Part shown: in pieces, positions 9,784-19,838 of the stretch
Layout of the letters: each line of letters opens with the position of its first letter
How positions within the stretch are numbered: position 1 is the first letter of the stretch
Assembly: GCF_033878955.1 (NCBI RefSeq)
Contig: NZ_CP138858.1
Coordinates: forward strand, 5,320,072 to 5,384,071
Length of the DNA: 64,000 nucleotides
Reading direction: 5' to 3'
Source: Coraliomargarita algicola
Lineage (GTDB): Bacteria; Verrucomicrobiota; Verrucomicrobiia; Opitutales; Coraliomargaritaceae
Notes under the pieces: model-generated
Told to the model about the DNA's origin: nothing
The model's database searches: none
The model's input: the letters and a program-made list of their open reading frames with translations, nothing else
Program-made: the position numbers and the translations under genes

Positions 9784-10557
9784 CTATTTTCGTAGGAGGA
9801 CCGATTGGGTGATTGTTCGATTGTTGAAATTGATCCAATTGAAAGATTTGAGGTCTGCTATGGTCAAAAAACGTGTCAGGTGCTTTTTATAAGAAGCAAT
9901 TCCTTGTGCTTGTGCGATAGCTATGACTATGAGCGCTTCTGTGTTCGTTAGCATTGGCATTGCTTGAACTCCAATGAATTTCTTTGCATCGCTTAATGAG
10001 ATTTCTCTGAGCTCACTGTCTAGTAATTGACGAAGTGCGTCACTATACAAGTTGATCGCTAAGTGAGTGCCGAGGTCCGACAGCAGGTCGTGCAGGACTT
10101 CGGCGATAGCTGAATCTTCTGCTGTAATTTTAAACTTTGCTCGATCGGATGACCTGAGTGTTGTGGATACAAACCTACTTTGAACTGAGTTTGGGCGGAA
10201 ATTGATAAGCTTACCGTGTTGTGTATTTGTTAGCAGTAAGTAGTTTAATAGTTGTGCTTCATGCTGAGGTTTTAATTGAGCAGTGGTTTTGGTTTCGAAT
10301 AGGACACCATCAACAATTAGATCGATGAAATAGGACTTTTGGAATTCTTTGTGAGTGATTCGTATTTCAGACTCTAACTCGCATTGTAGTCCGCGTGATG
10401 TCAGTCTATGCAATAAAGTTCGCTGATACACTTTTTCATCCAGTAATCGGCCGATCTCATTGTGTATCTCAAATGCCGATTTCATTACCATGTGATCAAT
10501 CGCATGGAAATCATCCTGGTGCGTAACCTGAATTATTTTTGAGAAACTTATGGGCAT
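9784..10557 (-). CDS. GxxExxY-family PD-(D/E)XK nuclease-like protein with extra C-terminal region
   Basis: A 257-residue protein. Residues about 20-125 match the GxxExxY family: AFEIHNEIGRLLDEKVYQ, then SYFIDLIVDG, VLFETKTT and HEAQLLNYLLLTNTQHGKL. The Asp of FIDLIVDG and the E-x-K of FETKT fit the PD-(D/E)XK nuclease core. About 130 further residues (SAIAEVLHDLLSDLGTHLAI onward) have no function I recognise. The gene lies between addB and addA, on the same strand, and is bracketed by inverted pairs of the 12-mer GGCAGAATCATT, which suggests a mobile cassette that entered the locus. DNA cleavage is inferred from the fold. Confidence 0.7.
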   Translation of the reverse strand: MPISFSKIIQVTHQDDFHAIDHMVMKSAFEIHNEIGRLLDEKVYQRTLLHRLTSRGLQCELESEIRITHKEFQKSYFIDLIVDGVLFETKTTAQLKPQHEAQLLNYLLLTNTQHGKLINFRPNSVQSRFVSTTLRSSDRAKFKITAEDSAIAEVLHDLLSDLGTHLAINLYSDALRQLLDSELREISLSDAKKFIGVQAMPMLTNTEALIVIAIAQAQGIASYKKHLTRFLTIADLKSFNWINFNNRTITQSVLLRK

Positions 10558-10589
10558 GGAGATCAGGTGGATTTTGGAGGCGGATCAGT

Positions 10590-10616
10590 AATGATTCTGC
10601 CTATAATGATTCTGCC
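10590..10616. repeat. Paired 12-bp direct repeat, right flank of GxxExxY gene, inverted to the left pair
   Basis: AATGATTCTGCC occurs at 10590-10601 and 10605-10616 with a 3-base spacer (TAT), the exact reverse complement of the units at 9706-9732 with the same 15-base period. The outer copy encodes the last residues of AddB (MAESL, stop). Confidence 0.85.
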
Positions 10617-13413
10617 ATATCATTTGTTTTCGTGAATTGGTAGTTTTGGAAGGCTTCGGCTTTTACGGAGTTTTCTATGCCGTCGGGGAAGAGGGGGGCG
10701 AAGTCGTCGTAATCCTCTCTTAGGTCGGGATTGGGGGGCCAGAATACGCCTGCTTTGATCTGGCGTATCAGGGCTTCGGCACATGCGATGGCGGAGTCTA
10801 CGTGGCTCTGAGTGAAGTCCTCCCAGGGGGCGATTTCACTTTTTTCTAAGGTTTTGGCTAAGTTGATATAGGCTACGCGGGGACGTTCTTTGCCGGCTTC
10901 TAATTGGGAATACACATAGAGCGGCAACTGTAGGTCGATCCAACGGTAGCGTTTGTTGCCATGTTCGAAGAAGGCTTCCTCAGGCAGGTGTGCGGGAGGC
11001 TCTTTGCGTGCCAGGGGGGCGAGGTGCGCTTTTTCGGGGCTCTTGGGGCTGTCGGCAGTTTTGTAGTCGGTTAACTCGATGCGATCGCCGCGCTGATCGA
11101 TGCGGTCGATCACTCCTCTTAGCTCGATGCCCTCGAGCTTGGCGGAAAACTTGGATTCTGTATGGAGGATTTGAATACTTCCGTTTGTGCGGACGTCTTC
11201 GATTTGTCGCTCTACGTAGGCTTGGATACGTGCCAGGATGGCTTCTTTCTGTAGGCGTAATGCGAAGGAGAGTTCTCGTCCAAATTTGTGCTCGATTTCG
11301 TTTTCGGCAATCGCATGTAGTTTGGCGATTAGATCGGATGGCTTAGTTTGTGAATCAATGCTGAGGCCTTTGAGCTCGGCTAGAATGGCGTGCAGCAAGG
11401 TGCCGAAGGCGGCGGGACTCATTTCACGGGACTCTAGGTCGATTGGGCGCATGTGCATGATGTGCCGCAGGAAAAAGCGGAAGGGGCATTCGAGATAGCT
11501 TTTTAGGGCGCTGACTGAAATGCGCTCGGGCAGGGGGAGACCTGGTGGGGGGCTCAACTTCCAAGGGATGGAGTAATCGGTGGGGGGCTCGTTCGTATCG
11601 GACTGGGCAAAGAGTGTACGCGTGCGTGGGAGTAGGGTGTCGGCACTGCCAAGAAAGAGTAGGCGCGAGGGTTTGACGGGGCTGCCATCGGCGGCTTTTT
11701 GTGGCACCAATATGTCCACCTGGCCGCGCTCACCGGTGCGGCGGCGGCAGATCGCCTCCATTAGATAGGCGTCGCGAGCGAAGCGCTGTTCATTGGTGCG
11801 CAGGCCGAATAGGGCGCGCATCGTTTCTGGGAGAAAGGCATCGCCGATGACTGATTCGGGCACTTTACCTTCGTTCAGGCCCATTAAGACGAGTTGCGGT
11901 GCGTCGTTCCAAAGTAGTTCGAGCCAGCCGAGTAAGTCGTGTGCCTGGCGTGGGCGGTCGGGGTGCACTTTGGCTTTGCGCAGACCTTGTAGCACCAGAC
12001 TACGTGCCAGGTCTGTCGAGAGTTTGGGAAAAGTGTCTTCAGCGGTGGCAACTTCCGCGAGAAGTTGTCTCACGGCCTCTGCACGTTCACGCCATGGCTT
12101 GGAGGACTCGCCGGTGTCGATTTCGACATCGGCATAAATGTCTTTGAGTGCGTTGGATAGACCTTGGCTAAAGTGTTTGGCTTGTTTGATGGAATATTGC
12201 AGGCTTTTGAGCGCTTTGAGAGCGCCGCGCAGGCGTGCATCGTCGGTAAATTGAATGAGTGCATCCAGATCGGCGCACAGGTGGCGTTCGAAGCACTGGT
12301 CGAGTTTGCGCAGTAAGTGTGGCTGCGAATCGCTGGCTTGAATATAGGCGAAGCAATCGGGGTGCTGCAGTAGTGTGCGCACGTTGGCAATGTTGGCTTC
12401 CTGACTGAGTTGGCAGAGGAGTTCGGTGAGTCGGCCAATGCCTCCAAGGTGCAGGGGCGTACCTTCGGGGTCGTAGTGCGGAATGTTCTTGCGCGTTAGT
12501 TCGTCGGCCAGCAGCGGAGCTAGATCGCTATCGGCGAGACCAATGAGAATCGATTCCGGTTTTGCGTTGGTGGTCATTGCCGCGACTTCGGTGGCGGCTG
12601 CCTTGGGCTCGGGGCTGGCTTTGAGTTGGCAGTTCCAACCTTCGAAATCCAGCGCGCGCTGATTCCAGAATTCAGTGAGTGGGCGTCCCCATGAATCAAA
12701 GAGCTCGGCGTCGCCATAGGTCCAGACTTCGATGGGCAGTGTATCCACGGTATTGGCCAAGGCCTGGAGCGGCAGTGCCTGTGCATCGGGCGTGGCGATC
12801 AGAAGTATGCGCTCGATACCCGGGGGGCGGTGAACCGCTCGGCGGCTTCGCGGCGTGCTTGTTTGGGATCGAGCAAGCCATGTAAGCTCAGCTGATCGAT
12901 ATAGAGCGCTTCAAGTCGTGCCAGTTCCTGCCAGCGTTCGCTTTCTTGTCCACTTTCGCTGGCGAGTTGGGCTGCTTGGTAGAGCCCGAGGCCTTCCTCG
13001 CCGAGTTCGTTGCGTACTTGCATTATACGCTGTGCCATGCCGAACTGCCAATTTACGTCCGGCTCTGGGGCGACGGGAAAGAGTGTTTCAAAGTGGTGTG
13101 GATCGATGCTGCTGAGCACCTCAACCCAGGCGGCGGTGACACTCGCTTCGTTTGCGATGGGTGCTTGCTTGAGTGCGTGACTCAGCAGCGTATCCGGGGT
13201 GAGGATGTCCGGGGGGAGGAGGGCCCGCTCCTGATCGCTGATGGCCACGGCCAAAGCCTCGCGTAGGCGCCGACCGGCTTGGCGCGTCGGCACGATGACC
13301 AGTAGGTGACTGAGGTCGAGCAGACTGCCTTCAGTTAATGAAAGCAGTCGCTCGGTAACCGCTGGGAGCAGCGGTTGGTTCCAGTCGAGGCTGTGGGGTG
13401 TTATTGTAGGCAC
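10601..13413 (-). CDS. addB: AddB-like nuclease/helicase subunit, one frameshift as sequenced
   Basis: Partner of AddA, about 937 residues once one base is restored. The N-terminal 195 residues (HLLVIVPTRQAGRRLREAL) read from 13413 to a C/G homopolymer at 12822-12827, after which the frame continues with PGIERILLIATPDAQALPLQ. Seven C residues on the coding strand, instead of six, would join them. The C-terminus is a RecB-type PD-(D/E)XK nuclease: RISVSALKSYLECPFRFFL, AFGTLLHAIL, GVIDRIDQ and IELTDYKT. The four-Cys iron-sulfur cluster of Bacillus AddB is not evident. The last codons lie inside a 12-mer repeat that flanks the downstream GxxExxY gene. Confidence 0.75.
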
Positions 13414-13433
13414 TGAGCTGTGGTGATGTTGGG

Positions 13434-13497
13434 GTCCCGCCTTTAGGCGGTTGTGTATCTATCTGGCCTCTCAATCGCGGCCGCCTAAAGGCGGGAC
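13434..13497. repeat. 17-bp perfect inverted repeat (REP-like), possible terminator of metY
   Basis: Arms 13434-13450 (GTCCCGCCTTTAGGCGG) and 13481-13497 are perfect reverse complements separated by 30 bases. Each arm also contains a small palindrome, CCGCC-TTTA-GGCGG. It lies between the metY 3' end and the addB 5' end. No T-run follows, so REP-like element or unconventional terminator are both possible. Confidence 0.75.
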
Positions 13498-13533
13498 TCT
13501 AACCTTATACGACGGGATTGAGATACTGAGTCA

Positions 13534-14841
13534 TTAGGCTTTGAGCGCTTGATCGAGGTCGGCTAGCAAGTCGTCGATGTCTTCGATGCCGACGGAGAGA
13601 CGCACGAAGTCCGGTGTGACACCTGCCGCAATTTGCTGCGCCTCGGTCAACTGTGAGTGTGTGGTCGTGGCGGGGTGGATGGCCAGTGACTTGGCGTCTC
13701 CGATATTTGCGAGGTGGCTGAAGAGCTTCAGTTTATCAATGAATTTGCCGCCAGTTTCCAGACCGCCTTTCACGCCGAAGCCTACCATGGCGCCGAACTG
13801 ACCGGGAGCAAAATACTTTTGAGCTGCACTGTGGTGTGGGCTGTTTTTGAGGCCGGGGTAGTTGACCCAACTGACGGCTTCGTGTGCATCTAAGAATTCG
13901 GCGACTTTGAGTGCATTCTCACAGTGGCGTTCCATGCGCAAGTGAAGCGTTTCGAGTCCCATAATGTGCATGAAAGAGTTAAAGGGAGAAGCACAGTTAC
14001 CGACATCGCGCAGCCATTGCAGGCGCATCTTCATGATGTAGGCGATGTTGGCGCCACCGGCTGGTTCGAAGGCGCCGAAGGCATCCCAGTGCACGAGGCC
14101 GTGGTAGCTGGGGTCGGGCTCTGTGAATTCGCTGAAGCGGCCGCTGCCCCAGTCGAAGTTGCCACCGTCGACGACAATGCCACCGATGCTGGTGCCGTGC
14201 CCGCCGATGAATTTGGTCAAGCTGTGCACCACGATGTTGGCACCGTGCTCGAGCGGGCGGCAGACCACCGGGGAGGCGACTGTGCTATCAATGATGAGGG
14301 GCAGTTTGGCCTCTTTGGCGATCGCAGAGACTTCTTCAAATGGGAAGATGTTGAGGCTGGGATTGCCGACGGTGTCGCCGTAAATGGCTTTGGTCTTGTC
14401 GTCGATCAAGGGCGCGAAGCTGGCCGGATCGGTGGCATCGGCGAAGCGCACTTCGATGCCAAGCTTGGGCAGTGTGTATTTGAATAGTGTATACGTGCCG
14501 CCGTAGAGTTGCGCTGCGGAGACGATATTGTCGCCAGCCGAAGCAATATTTAAGATGGCACTGGTGATGGCAGCTTGGCCGCTGGAGTGAGCGAGTGCTC
14601 CCACGCCCCCCTCGAGTGCGGCGACGCGTTTTTCGAGCACGTCGGTGGTCGGGTTCATGATGCGGGTATAGATATTACCCAACTCTTCGAGACCGAAGAG
14701 ACGCGCCGCGTGTGCGGTGTCGTTGAACATGTAGCTGGTCGTTTGATAAATCGGGACTGCGCGTGATCCAGTGTCTTTATCGGGCGTATGTCCTGCGTGG
14801 AGTGCGAGTGTGCCGAGGCCGGGGGTGCTTTGTGTTGTCAT
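13534..14841 (-). CDS. metY: O-acetylhomoserine sulfhydrylase (PLP-dependent)
   Basis: A 435-residue member of the Cys/Met metabolism PLP family that makes homocysteine from O-acetylhomoserine and sulfide. Family landmarks are LALHAGHTPDKDTGSRAVPI, IYQTTSYMF, EKRVAALEGG and the PLP lysine in HSLTKFIGGHGT. Length and the C-terminal ATTTHSQLTEAQQ...VRLSVGIED region match MetY rather than the shorter MetB/MetC. The start is ATG with AT-rich sequence upstream; no SAM riboswitch was recognised in the 98 bases to the next gene. Confidence 0.88.
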   Translation of the reverse strand: MTTQSTPGLGTLALHAGHTPDKDTGSRAVPIYQTTSYMFNDTAHAARLFGLEELGNIYTRIMNPTTDVLEKRVAALEGGVGALAHSSGQAAITSAILNIASAGDNIVSAAQLYGGTYTLFKYTLPKLGIEVRFADATDPASFAPLIDDKTKAIYGDTVGNPSLNIFPFEEVSAIAKEAKLPLIIDSTVASPVVCRPLEHGANIVVHSLTKFIGGHGTSIGGIVVDGGNFDWGSGRFSEFTEPDPSYHGLVHWDAFGAFEPAGGANIAYIMKMRLQWLRDVGNCASPFNSFMHIMGLETLHLRMERHCENALKVAEFLDAHEAVSWVNYPGLKNSPHHSAAQKYFAPGQFGAMVGFGVKGGLETGGKFIDKLKLFSHLANIGDAKSLAIHPATTTHSQLTEAQQIAAGVTPDFVRLSVGIEDIDDLLADLDQALKA

Positions 14842-14939
14842 AATATGTCTGTGGGTGATTGAGTGATTTTTTTTAAATCGTGATGTAAAGGCTGTCGATT
14901 CAGACTATGTTTGCGATGTTGATTCAGTAAAATAGAAAT

Positions 14940-16552
14940 TTATTCAGTCATGCGTTCGCGTGCGTTGTTGGCATCCCATGTCAGGCCGAGGCTGTCGTAA
15001 AATTCAGCTGCTTCGCCCAAGAATTCCCGATCGGGCTGGAAGTCGCGCAAGATTCGTTTGTATTCGCGCAAGGCATTTGATTTTTGATCGCTGCTGCGAT
15101 AGAGGCGGGCCAAAGCGATGCGCTCTTGCATGCGGTTGGGTTGTAATTTTAAGACATTCTCCAACATCTCGATCATTTCATTGTTATCGAGAAACTCGCT
15201 GGCTTCGCCGCTGGCTTGAACTGTGTGGATGAGGGCCATCTTGGGTTGCCAGGAATTGGGCCACTGCTGTGAGAGCTTGTGCCACATTTGAGTGCGGTCA
15301 CTTACCGCATTCGCATAGGATGAGGTGACGGCTATTTGAATGAGTGTGAAGGTGGTGAATGCGATGTACCAGAGGATTTTGCCTCCAGAGCCCATGTTGC
15401 GAACAATGCCTCCAGCGGTGCAGGCGACCAGTGCAATCATAAAGGGGAGTGCTATGTATTGCAGGTGGTCTTCGTTCGCGAGGCTGCCATCTAAAAAGGC
15501 ACCTGTTTGCGAGATGCCATAGAGGATGAGTAGCAGGTAGGAGGTGAGTCCAAGTAGAATGCCCCGTGTCCATGACTTCTTGAAGTTAATCGCGATCAAA
15601 ATGTAAAACGGAATAAAGAGTAGGAAGGGGAGGAAGCTATACTGTGCGCCTACACTGTAGCCCTTTGATTGATCAAAGGGGTGAAAGAGCGATAGTTCGA
15701 CTGGGACGAGGGCTTGCTTGAGGTAGAAAAAGAGATTTTGAGCGTAGATACTGATTCGGTCACTAAATTCGATTTCTGCTACAGTTTGATGGCCTTGTGC
15801 CCATACGCCAATGAACAGCGCCAAACACAGTAGCGGTAGTAGGCGGTTATAATATTTGAGGTGGAAGGTCGCCTGTTGCTGAAAGATGCATAGGCTCAGC
15901 AGCAGAGGTAGCACTAAGGTGGCCGGGTGGACGATGTAAGCGATCAAACTAAGGACCATTAGGGCTACAAAATCGGCGGGGCCTCGGTTACGAATGCCAA
16001 AATAGAGTGCGGCTAAAAGCAAAATTAAGCCGATCAGATCTTGACGATAGCCAGACCAATAGACCGTTTGTAGCACGCTGGGGTGCAGTGCGAAAATCAG
16101 CGAGGCTGAGAAGGCAGCAGGGAGATGCAGTGCATCGAGTGTTTTAAGTAAGAATATTGCCGCGCTGAGGTGCAGTAGTAGATTGATTGCATTGTGAGTC
16201 AGCGCGGGGTCTAGTGGGATCTTTTGCTCGAGAAAGTAGGAGCTCAGGCTGATGGGATCTTCGCTGCGAATCATGCTTGGAGCCCATGCTTCGGTCCAGG
16301 ACTCCATTGATTGATAGGGGCTGCGCTCGACTTCGTCGTACTGGGCCAAATGAGCCCAGATGTGAATATCGGAGCAAAGCTGAGAATCGTCAGTACGATG
16401 AGCGTGAGGTAAGCGAGCCACCCGGCAGGTTTGGGGGGCGGGGCTTTAGAGCGATTTCTTTTTTTAGAGGAAGCCTGAGACTTTCTGGGGACGGGTTTTA
16501 TCAGATCGCCTTGGCGCGGAACGCGTGGATTTTGGGGCTTCGGTTCGGACAT
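14940..16552 (-). CDS. TMTC-like polytopic membrane protein with C-terminal TPR, frameshifted as sequenced
   Basis: The start is the ATG overlapping the stop of the DUF192 gene (TAATG), giving MSEPKPQNPRVPRQ, a basic Pro-rich tail and a first membrane segment. Near 16343-16347 the frame is lost; one added base gives IFTSGLIWAQYDEVERSPYQ and restores the frame. The remaining ~480 residues have about nine membrane segments with a TMTC/O-mannosyltransferase-like core (NAINLLLHLSAAIFLLKTL, FALHPSVLQTVYWSGYRQD), followed by TPR-like helices near the C-terminus (LKLQPNRMQERIALARLYR). Family members are GT-C-fold proteins implicated in protein O-glycosylation; activity here is inferred. Confidence 0.65.
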
Positions 16553-17058
16553 TATGGTTTGAGCGCCGAGTTGGCGTGTTGGCGACGTTTGAGTGCCGTT
16601 TGTAGTGCGGTCATGTCGATGCGTGCGCCGGGCTTGACGCCATGGGCGGCGTACCAACCACGATTGGTTTCGACTGCGATTAGAACTTGATCGTTGGCAG
16701 AAGGCACGGGTGTTTCATCGTAAGGGAAGAGTTTGTGCACTTCCAGTAAGTGCCCACTGGCATCGAAGTAGCCGATGTCCAGCGGGATGCGAGTGTTACG
16801 CATCCAGAAGGAGCGCTGCGCCGGCTGATCGAAGAGGAACAACATGCCGTGGTCTTCGGGCATGCTGTCACGGTGCATCAGGCCCTTCTGTTGTTCGGCG
16901 GAATTAACTGCTAGTTGCAGTTGTAATTCCTGGCCGCCGATCGCGATTGCGAAGTGGGTTTGTCCATCTGCCGGCGCTAAATCAGCCTGCCTGTTTGGCT
17001 GGCAGGCTAATAGCGCGAGTGACAGTAATGTTACGAGAATGTTAATTTGTGGTTTCAA
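16552..17058 (-). CDS. DUF192 lipoprotein
   Basis: A 168-residue protein with a lipoprotein signal (LLSLALLAC, lipid-modified Cys19) and a DUF192 domain: NSAEQQKGLMHRDSMPED, GMLFLFDQP, FWMRNTRIPLDIGYFD and VLIAVETNRGWYAAHGVKPG. DUF192 proteins are small, usually exported, and of unclear biochemical role. The stop overlaps the start of the downstream membrane-protein gene by one base, so translation is probably coupled. Confidence 0.85.
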   Translation of the reverse strand: MKPQINILVTLLSLALLACQPNRQADLAPADGQTHFAIAIGGQELQLQLAVNSAEQQKGLMHRDSMPEDHGMLFLFDQPAQRSFWMRNTRIPLDIGYFDASGHLLEVHKLFPYDETPVPSANDQVLIAVETNRGWYAAHGVKPGARIDMTALQTALKRRQHANSALKP

Positions 17059-17131
17059 TGTTAAATTTTTAAGGTTCGATGCGTGACAGCTTCACGGGAA
17101 TGCTCAGGATCATTAGAACATTCACTGAACA

Positions 17132-18277
17132 ATGAAAAGTAAATCCTCCACAATCCGTCTTCTTTACGCCGCTTCCGAGTCTTCGGCTGACTCGCTCTAT
17201 CTTTCCGGGGTCTTCGTGCCGGACCCGTATTTAGCGATCATTGCTCAAAAGAAAAGCTACGCGGTGGTGAGTCAGCTCGAATATGGGCGTGTGGCGAAGC
17301 AGTCCAAGTTTGATGAAGTCCTACTCTTAGAGTCGATTCGTGAGAAGGCCGCAGAGAATCTACAGATCGAGCTCGCGGATGTGGGGCCAGGGGAGTTGAT
17401 GGTCTATTTTGCACAGCGTTTTGCGGTGAAGAAGATTGAAGTGCCGGCCGATTTTCCGGCGATTTATTATGCCAAACTATTTGATGCAGGCTATCGTGTT
17501 GAGATAGTCGAAGGAGCGTTTTTCCCGAAACGTATCAAGAAGACTGATGCAGAAGCACGTGCCATCAAGCAAGGTAATGCGGCCTCTGCTGCGGGTATAC
17601 GTGCGGCGGAGGCGGTGCTGCGGGCTGCTAAGATCGAGGGGAAGCGTATTGTCTACGAAGGGCGCACGCTGACTTCGGAACGTTTGCGCACAATTATTGA
17701 TCAAGCTTGCCTCGCCAAGGGCGCGACTGCGAGCCACACGATTGTGGCGGGGGGGCGGCAAGCTTGCGATCCACATGAAGGCGGGCATGGGCCGCTGCGC
17801 CCCAACGAGTTGATTATTATCGATGTTTTCCCACGTGTGCAAAAGACTGGTTACCATGGTGATATGACGCGCACCTTCTTGAAAGGGAAGGCCAGCCCCG
17901 CGCAGCGTGCATTGGTGAATACGGTGCGCCAGGCCCAGCTAGCTGCGCTGGATTCGGTGAAGGCGGGAGTCAAAGGCGATCACGTGCATGCAGCTGCCAA
18001 TGCAGTTTTTGAGGCCGAGGGCTTTGTTACGGAGCGGCGTAAGAATGGTTTTGTGGGCTTTATTCATTCCACTGGCCACGGACTCGGGCTTGAGGTGCAT
18101 GAAGCACCGCGTGTTTCGAAAGGTGCGCCGAAACTAAAGGCTGGAAGTGTGATCACTATTGAGCCGGGCCTGTATTATCCCGAGATCGGGGGCTGTCGGA
18201 TTGAAGATGTGGTGCGTGTCACGATCGACGGCTACGAAAAATTATCGAATCTTCACTATCGTTGGGAGATTCGCTAA
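17132..18277 (+). CDS. M24-family metallopeptidase, Xaa-Pro dipeptidase/aminopeptidase type
   Basis: A 381-residue protein with an N-terminal creatinase-like domain and a C-terminal pita-bread domain. The five metal ligands are visible: Asp in IIIDVFPR, Asp in HGDMTRTF, His in HSTGHGLGLEVHE, Glu in VITIEPGLYY and Glu in CRIEDVVRV. It should cleave N-terminal residues ahead of proline; exact specificity cannot be read from sequence. It is divergent from the DUF192 gene and convergent with hemL across a strong hairpin. Confidence 0.85.
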   Translation: MKSKSSTIRLLYAASESSADSLYLSGVFVPDPYLAIIAQKKSYAVVSQLEYGRVAKQSKFDEVLLLESIREKAAENLQIELADVGPGELMVYFAQRFAVKKIEVPADFPAIYYAKLFDAGYRVEIVEGAFFPKRIKKTDAEARAIKQGNAASAAGIRAAEAVLRAAKIEGKRIVYEGRTLTSERLRTIIDQACLAKGATASHTIVAGGRQACDPHEGGHGPLRPNELIIIDVFPRVQKTGYHGDMTRTFLKGKASPAQRALVNTVRQAQLAALDSVKAGVKGDHVHAAANAVFEAEGFVTERRKNGFVGFIHSTGHGLGLEVHEAPRVSKGAPKLKAGSVITIEPGLYYPEIGGCRIEDVVRVTIDGYEKLSNLHYRWEIR

Positions 18278-18320
18278 CTGAGCTGAGTCGGCTCAGCGCG
18301 CCAAGTCGCCAAGTTATTTG

Positions 18321-18343
18321 GCGGGCCCCGGTGTGGGGCCCGC
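18321..18343. terminator. Hairpin between convergent M24 peptidase and hemL genes
   Basis: A perfect 9-bp GC stem, GCGGGCCCC / GGGGCCCGC, with a 5-base loop sits between two convergent genes. There is no clear T-run, so it would be a non-canonical, possibly bidirectional terminator. Confidence 0.55.
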
Positions 18344-18357
18344 GAGTTGACTTAAGA

Positions 18358-19635
18358 CTAAATCGAGCGGATGCCGGCCGCGAGCACTTCCGCGGCTTGT
18401 TCGATATCGGCACCGTTGTGGGCCGTGCAGATGAAGCAGGTCTCGTAGGCTGAAGGTGGCAGGTAGACGCCGTGGTCGAGCGCATATTTAAACAGTGTGT
18501 TGAAGTGCTGGGTCTGGCTACTGGTGGCGTCTTGGTAATTACGCACGGGCGCTTCGCTGAAGAAGAGGCCAAACATCGAGCCCACTTGGGGCACTTGCAG
18601 CGGCAGGCCTTTTTCCTTGGCCGCCGCTAGCAGCGCTTCGCGAATCTGTGCGCCCATTGTTTCGAAGAGCGGATACGGATTGGTATCTTTGAGCTTTTGC
18701 AATGCCGCGATGCCGGCCGCCATCGCGAGCGGATTGCCACTCAGAGTGCCGGCTTGGTAAACGGGACCGAGCGGTGCGAGGTGATCCATGATCTCAGCTT
18801 TGCCACCGAAGGCGCCGACTGGTAGGCCGCCACCGATGATTTTGCCCAATGCTGTGAGGTCGGGCGTGATGCCGATGCGTTCTTGCACGCCACCGAGGGC
18901 CAGGCGGAAGCCCGTCATGACTTCGTCGAAGATTAAGACCGAACCATTTCTGGTGCAGAGCTCGCGTAGTAATTCCAGATAGCCGCCGTCGGGCAAGATG
19001 AGTCCACAGTTGGCCGGGTAAGGTTCGACAATGATCGCGGCGATCTCGTCGCCCTGTTGCGCGAAGCAGGCCTGCAAGGCTTCCGGATCGTTGTAGTCCA
19101 GCACGATGGTTTCCGCCGCAAAGCTGGCAGGGATGCCCGCGCTATCGGGATTGCCCAGTGTCAGCGCGCCCGAGCCGGCTTTGACTAAGAGCGAATCCAC
19201 ATGACCGTGGTAGCAGCCTGCAAATTTGATGATTTTGTTGCGTCCGGTGTAGCCGCGTGCCAGTCGGATGGCCGACATGGTGGCTTCGGTGCCGGAGTTG
19301 CACATGCGCACTTTTTCGACCGAGGGCACAATCTCGACCAGTAGCTCGGCCATGCTCACCTCGTACGGATTGGGTGTGCCAAAGCTGGTGCCGTTTTCCA
19401 GCGCGGTGGCGATCGCAGCGCGGATGTCTGGATCATTGTGCCCATGGATGGCTGGGCCCCAGGTGCAGACGAAGTTGATCAGTTCGGCCCCATCGGCAGT
19501 CGTTAGATGCGCGCCGTTGGCGCTCTGAGTGAAGAAAGGTGCGCCGCCCACGGAACGGAAAGCACGAACAGGAGAGTTCACACCGCCAGGAATGAGTTGC
19601 TGCGCACGTTTAAAAAGTTGTTCGGAAGATTTCAT
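18358..19635 (-). CDS. hemL: Glutamate-1-semialdehyde 2,1-aminomutase
   Basis: A 425-residue PLP enzyme of the C5 tetrapyrrole pathway, converting glutamate-1-semialdehyde to 5-aminolevulinate. Signatures: QLIPGGVNSPVRAFRSVGG, MCNSGTEATMSAIRLARG, YHGHVDSLL, IFDEVMTGFR and the PLP Lys in TALGKIIGGGLPVGAFGG. I use the ATG at 19635 (MKSSEQLFKRA), which fits the family start; an upstream in-frame ATG at 19659 exists. Its upstream region abuts the distal end of the integron array, whose cassettes point towards hemL. Confidence 0.92.
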   Translation of the reverse strand: MKSSEQLFKRAQQLIPGGVNSPVRAFRSVGGAPFFTQSANGAHLTTADGAELINFVCTWGPAIHGHNDPDIRAAIATALENGTSFGTPNPYEVSMAELLVEIVPSVEKVRMCNSGTEATMSAIRLARGYTGRNKIIKFAGCYHGHVDSLLVKAGSGALTLGNPDSAGIPASFAAETIVLDYNDPEALQACFAQQGDEIAAIIVEPYPANCGLILPDGGYLELLRELCTRNGSVLIFDEVMTGFRLALGGVQERIGITPDLTALGKIIGGGLPVGAFGGKAEIMDHLAPLGPVYQAGTLSGNPLAMAAGIAALQKLKDTNPYPLFETMGAQIREALLAAAKEKGLPLQVPQVGSMFGLFFSEAPVRNYQDATSSQTQHFNTLFKYALDHGVYLPPSAYETCFICTAHNGADIEQAAEVLAAGIRSI

Positions 19636-19785
19636 GTTGAAGGATGGTTGAAGGTCCAAGGCTAAACGTCAAACGTGGATACTAGACGCCCATCCTATGG
19701 GCTTAGTCGTTCTGTTGATTTTTAGAGTTTTACGTGTGATGTGCTCTGAGAAAAGTGGACACATCAGCACTCTGGCTCAGTCGGC

Positions 19786-19838
19786 CTGCAACGTCCGCCG
19801 AAGATGGCGGAGCAATTGATCACCGCGACTGGATGGTT
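19786..19838 (-). other. attC-like site of the YefM-YoeB cassette (distal end of array)
   Basis: In plus orientation it begins CTGCAACGT and ends GCGACTGGATGGTT, the same border pattern as the array sites at 24314, 28002 and 28382. It contains a CCGCC/GGCGG hairpin and starts right after the YoeB stop, where attC should lie. At 53 bp it is shorter and more degenerate than the others. Confidence 0.5.

Noticed and set aside
14842..14939. SAM riboswitch near metY
   Set aside because: The short upstream region has no recognisable SAM-I or SAM-II structure.
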